Origin: JAAZMI01 sp964603615
GTDB taxonomy: Bacteria > Bacillota > Dethiobacteria > DTU022 > UBA8154
Direction: 5' to 3'
Length of the DNA stretch: 9,090 nucleotides
Assembly: GCA_964603615.1 (NCBI GenBank)
Contig: CAZRVU010000061.1
Span: forward strand, 1-9,090
Part shown: positions 5,795 through 9,090 of the stretch, piece by piece
How positions within the stretch are numbered: the first letter of the stretch is position 1
Layout of the letters: the number at the start of each line of letters is the position of its first letter
Translations under genes and position numbers: made by a program
The notes under the pieces: generated by a model
What the model was told of the DNA's origin: nothing
Databases searched by the model: none
What the model saw: only the letters and a program-made list of their open reading frames with translations

Positions 5795-6227
5795 ATTCTT
5801 TTCCTCCATAGCTGGATGCCAGGTATAAGAATGCGCAAGGTAGACATGAAGATGGAGAATCCAACAGCATCAATGTGTTCTTAAATTGACCAGAAGTCAC
5901 GCTATTTACCTGTTTAGCAAGAATGTGTAGATCCGGTTCTGCATAGGAAATAAAAAAACCCAGAATCAAACTGATCGTAATTATTACAGCGTAGCTGTTT
6001 GAATGAGCGATTGTATTGCCAACACCTTGCCCGATGGGTTCAAGTCCCTGATCAATACCAAACAGGAATACCGTGAGGCCGATAATTACAAGGGCTGAAC
6101 CGATGAGAAAAGCATATAACATATCCAATGCCAGTGGGCTGATGGTAAAATGGATTATTAGAACAATGAATGTAACCGGCAATACAGAGGTTAGTACTTC
6201 TTTAAATTTAACGTTTATCTCATCCAA
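5643..6227 (-). pseudogene. Truncated DUF1538 membrane protein
   Basis: The TTG start at 6227 has AAAGGTGA just upstream. The first 120 residues look like a DUF1538 protein, an uncharacterised multi-pass membrane family regularly found with P-II-like genes. Helices are visible at about 14-30, 36-56 and 76-96, with the conserved loops GIDQGLEPIGQGVG and YAEPDLHILAKQVNSVTSGQ. After about residue 120 (base 5866) the sequence becomes SPSSCLPCAFLYLASSYG and runs out of frame into the P-II gene, stopping at 5643. The family domain is about twice this length, so the C-terminal half has been deleted up to the P-II ribosome binding site. The 23 bp or more between the junction and the P-II start keep that gene translatable. 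A transport role is often presumed for the family but is not established here. Confidence 0.75.
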
Positions 6228-6334
6228 AAAATCACCTTTCTGTCATGTAATGTAAAATATCACTCCATTTTTTGTTAATCTTGATGGTAGCGGACAGAAG
6301 GTAATATCCTATTGTCATATGAAAAAGCATTAAT

Positions 6335-6362
6335 ATTATATCAGAATCCCGGACGTTGGAAA
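6335..6362 (-). promoter_or_regulatory. Extended -10 promoter for the DUF1538/P-II genes
   Basis: On the minus strand TTTCCA (6357-6362) is followed after 16 bp by TATAAT (6335-6340), preceded by TG one base upstream (extended -10). It leaves a leader of about 100 nt before the TTG start at 6227. Spacing and the extended element make this a good sigma-A candidate. Confidence 0.6.
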
Positions 6363-6498
6363 CGCAAAAAGGTGTAAGAATTTTTGGTTTGGTTATCACT
6401 TGTTCTTAATGAAACAACCGGTGCAATTACTTTTTGCTATGGTATCTTGTAATAAAGTGCAACCATGGCAGTAATCGATGACGGTGTAGGCATATATT

Positions 6499-7560
6499 GT
6501 GGGCGGGATGGATCGCCCTACAACGGGGCGGGTTTTTTACCGGGGGAAAGAGAGCACTGCATTCAGCGACCGGGAGTTGACTTTTTACCGCCGGTGGGAA
6601 GTGGGGTTTATATTTCAGTTATATAATTTAATGTCGTCTCTTACGGCCTGTGAAAATGTGGAGCTGGCCACAGAGCTGGTGCAAAACCCGCTGCCGGCGG
6701 ACCAGGTGCTTCTTGCCCTCGGTCTCGGGGACCGCATGGATCATTTTCCGTCCCAGCTTTCCGGCGGCGAGCAGCAGCGGGTGGCTATTGCCCGGGCATT
6801 GCCCAAAACCACCCGGCTTTACCAATTTGAAGATGAGGCGGGCAACATTGTTACACTGCCTGCCAAAGGTATCTTCCTTTCACAAGGATTTGCCAATTCG
6901 ATCGGGGTAAGTGCAGGGGATGTGGTGGAACTATCATCTTATGTTATCGGAGGTCAAACGCATCCGGTTCCAGTAAAGGCCGTAGTGAAACAATACCTCG
7001 GTTCCGGCCTCTACATGTCACTGGAGCAATTGGAGCGTTTAACACGGCAAAAAGATACCTTTTCCGGTGTGGTCCTTAATTCTTCCGCTGACATTAAGGA
7101 CACCTTTCAGGGCCTGGCCAACATCGAGTCTGTCTACTCCCGTGCCGATCTGGTGGCTACCTTTGCCGAATATATGGGGATGATCATTGGCTCCGCCAGT
7201 TTTGTGATCTTTTTGGGAGGGCTGCTCGGTTTTGCTATTTTATATAACACTACTGCCGTTAGCATTGCCGAGCGCAAGCGGGAGTTTTCTTCCCTTAGGG
7301 TAATGGGTTTTTCTCAAAGGGAGGTTTTTCAGCTAATAACCCGGGAAAATACCATCGCGCTGGTGATAGGTTTAATAGCCGGGGCGCCACTGGGCAAAAC
7401 AATGCTTAACGGGATGATGAAGTCCATCTTTGCCGGATCTGCCGGGGAAATGTTTTATTTTCCAACCAGTATTACGGTGAGCGCTTATTTATTGACCGCT
7501 GCGCTGGTGACCGGCTTTATGGTCTTGACGCTGGCCGCTGTGCGCCAGAAGGTGCGCTAG
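6499..7560 (+). pseudogene. Chimeric remnant: ABC ATPase middle fused in frame to FtsX-type permease C-terminus
   Basis: The open frame of 353 codons (GTG at 6499) is not one natural gene. Residues 1-101 are the middle of a LolD/MacB-type ABC ATPase. GGMDRPTTGRVFYRGK follows where the Walker A should have been. The Q-loop is at Q40 (GFIFQLYNLMSSLTACENV) and the signature is LSGGEQQRVAIARAL (87-101). Walker A lies off the 5' end, and Walker B with the H-loop is missing. From about residue 102 (base 6802) the sequence is the second half of an FtsX/MacB-type permease: an extracytoplasmic part (LPAKGIFLSQGFANSIGVSAGDVVEL), then three membrane helices near 226-250, 283-299 and 326-347, with the FtsX loop SIAERKREFSSLRVMGFS. 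The junction removed the end of the ATPase and the first half of the permease yet kept the frame. It cannot hydrolyse ATP. No clear ribosome binding site precedes the GTG. The stop codon lies in the REP-like palindrome. Confidence 0.85.
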
Positions 7561-7778
7561 CGCAGGGACCCGGCAAGGAAATAGCAGACGGAATCAAAAC
7601 AAGGTAGGGGGCGATGCCCACATCGTCCCGCTTCAATGGTGCGCCGGCTTCAACGGTGCGCTAGCCCCGATGGTGCGCTAGCGCAGGGACCCGGCAAGGA
7701 AATAGCAGACGGAATCAAAACAAGGTAGGGGGCGATGCCCACATCGTCCCGTTTGGCGATGCCCTCATCGTCCCGTTT
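7553..7778. repeat. REP-like repeat block, right copy
   Basis: The block contains TGCGCTAGCGCA at 7553-7564 and 7674-7685, the unit starting CAAGGAAATAGCAGACGG at 7574 and 7695 (121-bp period), and the CGATG...CATCG 24-mers at 7731-7754 and 7755-7778. It begins inside the end of the permease fragment, whose stop TAG is the centre of the first palindrome. The pieces at 7574-7607 and 7695-7728 equal the last codons and stop of the adaptor gene at 59-92. Four bases after its end the 174-bp promoter module starts. Confidence 0.9.
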
Positions 7779-7806
7779 CGACTTCTGTAAGATAAATCCA
7801 GCAAAA

Positions 7807-7833
7807 GGCCGGCCAATTAGCCGGTTCTTTTTT
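7807..7833 (+). terminator. Rho-independent terminator, copy 2
   Basis: The same CCGGC/GCCGG hairpin and TTCTTTTTT tail as at 2114-2140. It would end transcripts from the ABC remnant. Confidence 0.8.
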
Positions 7834-7859
7834 ATGTACAGAATGATCTCCCCTGTGCG

Positions 7860-7928
7860 GTTACAGCAATTTTGCGTAATTTTTACCGCCCGTTTACGGT
7901 GATTTTAAAGTCTGTGCCAAACTATAAT
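7860..7928 (+). promoter_or_regulatory. Promoter with five 11-bp-phased Pho-box-like sites, copy 2
   Basis: The boxes are at 7860, 7871, 7882, 7893 and 7904, with TATAAT at 7923-7928, identical to copy 1. The next genes are a 17-codon frame (7960) and the lipoprotein (8046), so these would fall under the same control as the genes after copy 1. Confidence 0.65.
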
Positions 7929-7959
7929 GAATTAAAAGCTGTCAGAAGTTAAGGTGGCG

Positions 7960-8013
7960 GTGACAAAAGAAGAAGCGCAAAAAATATTTTGTTTTTATTA
8001 CAAAGCAGAATAA
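7960..8013 (+). other. 17-codon reading frame after the promoter module
   Basis: A GTG at 7960, shortly after AAGGTGG (7951-7957), opens a frame starting MTKEEAQKIF and ending with TAA at 8011-8013. It could be a leader peptide or the broken front of a lost gene. It sits where the small frame at 2272 sits after copy 1, but the sequence is unrelated. Confidence 0.2.
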
Positions 8014-8045
8014 AATCTGTGTATGCATAAGGAGTGGATAAAAGC

Positions 8046-8687
8046 ATGAAAAAACCAAAGGGAATCCTTTGGTTGTTACTAATCGGAGCCCTGTTGTCCC
8101 TGACGGCGTGCAGCAGCGCGGACGACACTTCCGGGCAAATCGGGGAAGGCCGCTACATAGAAATTGACATTACACCACCCATTGACGGCTGTTTCGAAAG
8201 TTTTTTGGCTGCCGACGGCACACTCGTATGCTTTGACGAGGGATTAAAAACCCGGTACGAAAGCCGCGATGGCGGTGAAAGCTGGAGTGGGGCGGCCGGT
8301 CCCGGAGATAATACGGATCGTTTTCAGAACCTCCAGGCTGCGGCATTGCTGCCGGAGGGCCGTTTGCTTGCATATATCCAGGGCGAAGGCCTTCTGCTCA
8401 TAGCGCCGGATGGCTCTGCTGAGCCCTGGCCGGTAAATGCAATAGATGAAACCCTTGCCAATGGTGAAAACGTATCGCTCTCCACGTTGCAAGCGCCTAG
8501 CGACAACCGGGTTTTACTTGGATACGTGCCCGGCGGCATGATGATGCGTACCCAGCGGGATATACCGGGTGAGGGTTGGGCCCCCCAGGAAAACACGCCA
8601 GAAGGGGGGCCCCCCGGGAATACAGCGCCGGGATGGTTTCCGGCCTGTTTTGGTTTAGCGAAACAAAGAAGACCGCGGGGCTGTTAA
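8046..8687 (+). pseudogene. Lipoprotein with an Asp-box, frameshifted near the C-terminus
   Basis: The ATG at 8046 follows AAGGAG (8029-8034) by 11 bp. The in-frame GTG at 8034 lies within that ribosome binding site. The protein starts MKKPKGILWLLLIGALLSLTAC, a clear lipoprotein signal peptide with lipobox LTAC and lipidated Cys22. It should therefore be anchored outside the cytoplasmic membrane. SRDGGESW at 73-80 is an Asp-box (SxDxGxxW) of BNR/sialidase-like beta-propellers. Further segments such as LLPEGRLLAYIQGEGLLLIAPDGS look like propeller blades, and only the first part of a propeller is present. From about residue 175 the frame becomes Gly/Pro-rich (ENTPEGGPPGNTAPG) across G/C homopolymers at 8581-8618, and it stops at 8687 in KQRRPRGC. 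The likely true continuation is in the next frame. A role as ligand sensor or accessory protein of the ABC/two-component unit is inference. Confidence 0.7.
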
Positions 8688-8782
8688 TAGCCGGCAAAGA
8701 AATAAGTGATCTAAGAGAACTGGTTATTAAAGATGACATTGATATTGTTTTTACGGGTGATTTCGTATTGAACCTTATATAG
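8590..8782 (+). pseudogene. Frameshifted 3' part of the lipoprotein gene
   Basis: The frame beside the lipoprotein frame (open from 8576) encodes GMVSGLFWFSETKKTAGLL and then DLRELVIKDDIDIVFTGDFV, ending at the TAG at 8780-8782. It has a normal amino-acid mix, unlike the Gly/Pro/Arg-rich end of the upstream frame, and no ribosome binding site of its own. I read it as the real C-terminus of the lipoprotein, separated by a frameshift in the GGGGGGCCCCCC tract (8604-8615), possibly together with a deletion. A sequencing or assembly error in that tract would give the same picture. Confidence 0.5.
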
Positions 8783-8794
8783 CATCAAGCAGTC

Positions 8795-8913
8795 TGCAGT
8801 GCAAAAGAAAGGATGTAACGATAGTATTTTGTTTGCTTGTATAAAAAAGTATGCCCTTGTTTGTCACCGTTTCCCCTTGCAAGAATACACTGTGGTTGTA
8901 AGGGCGCACTGCA
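8795..8913 (+). other. Potentially structured leader upstream of the last gene
   Basis: TGCAGTGC (8795-8802) pairs with GCACTGCA (8906-8913). Inside, CCCTTGCAA (8874-8882) pairs with TTGTAAGGG (8896-8904) through a 13-nt loop with one G-U pair. The interval 8783-8972 holds no gene. It matches no riboswitch class I know. Confidence 0.35.
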
Positions 8914-8972
8914 ATTAGAGTTAAGGGTTTCCATTTTTAAAACGAAATAAAAATAAGAAAGGAGGAGAAAAA

Positions 8973-9090
8973 ATGGCGGATTTTACTTTTACAGCAGAAG
9001 CCAGTCCGACAGGCGGTGCCACGCTTTCCACAGGAACAGTAAACATTTCTGTTTCCCCGGCAGCAGAGGTTTTAAATATTACAGCAATGA
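8973..9090 (+). CDS. Start of an unrecognised protein (runs off the window)
   Basis: The ATG at 8973 follows a very strong AAAGGAGG (8958-8965) by 7 bp, so the start is well supported. The 39 visible residues begin MADFTFTAEASPTGG and continue ATLSTGTVNISVSPA, rich in Thr, Ser, Ala and small residues, with alternating polar/apolar beta-strand character. There is no signal peptide. The composition would suit a structural or surface protein (for example Ig-like or phage-tail type), but I do not recognise a family and do not assign a function. It lies 190 bp after the lipoprotein remnant and behind a possibly structured leader. Confidence 0.7.
   Translation, partial: MADFTFTAEASPTGGATLSTGTVNISVSPAAEVLNITAM

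Larger units (their letters stand above)
7783..7956 (+). repeat. 174-bp terminator/promoter module, copy 2
   Basis: This matches 2090-2263 with a single base difference. It directly follows the REP-like block and precedes the lipoprotein gene. Confidence 0.95.

Noticed and set aside
6465..6626. An ATG-started 53-codon frame beginning MAVIDDGVGIY, reminiscent of the first lines of S8 peptidases.
   Set aside because: Only about ten residues look meaningful, then the frame runs out of phase through the ABC ATPase fragment. No ribosome binding site is convincing.

Overview
The window looks like Firmicutes DNA, probably a Clostridia/Peptococcaceae-type anaerobe. The grounds are strong AGGAGG-type ribosome binding sites, GTG and TTG starts, sigma-A-like promoters, a P-II/DUF1538 pair, an Rpn-family gene with GMEKGLEQ repeats and a lipobox protein. 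No rRNA, tRNA or CRISPR is visible. The taxonomic guess is inference from gene style only.

Layout. (a) 1-92: the last codons of an HlyD/MacA-like efflux adaptor. (b) 59-215: a REP-like repeat block that incorporates that gene tail. (c) 359-1983: a small defence-type island between two 26-bp near-identical direct repeats. It holds a wrecked restriction-modification locus (methyltransferase N-terminus joined out of frame to a probable helicase piece) and an intact Phd/VapC toxin-antitoxin pair with a good promoter and a candidate operator. (d) 2090-2263: a 174-bp terminator-plus-promoter module with five 11-bp-phased TTTACNG-like boxes. (e) 2529-4332: an intact OmpR/PhoB-type response regulator and a histidine kinase that has lost its ATPase domain. 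(f) 4417-6227, minus strand: an Rpn/PD-(D/E)XK nuclease gene, a P-II-like protein and a truncated DUF1538 membrane protein. (g) 6499-7560: an in-frame fusion of a broken ABC ATPase to the C-terminal half of an FtsX-type permease. (h) 7553-7778: the REP-like block again. (i) 7783-7956: the 174-bp promoter module again. (j) 8046-8782: a lipoprotein with an Asp-box, frameshifted near its end. (k) 8973-9090: the start of an unrecognised gene.

How it fits together. The order 'transporter gene tail, REP block, 174-bp promoter module' occurs twice (left: 1-215 then 2090; right: 7553-7778 then 7783). This suggests tandem copies of one ancestral unit: Pho-like promoter, two-component system, sensor lipoprotein, ABC ATPase/permease/adaptor, REP block. 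Deletions have since eroded the copies, and the island interrupts the left junction. Most large genes here are broken by internal deletions. The apparently intact products are the response regulator, the antitoxin and toxin, the Rpn protein and the P-II-like protein.
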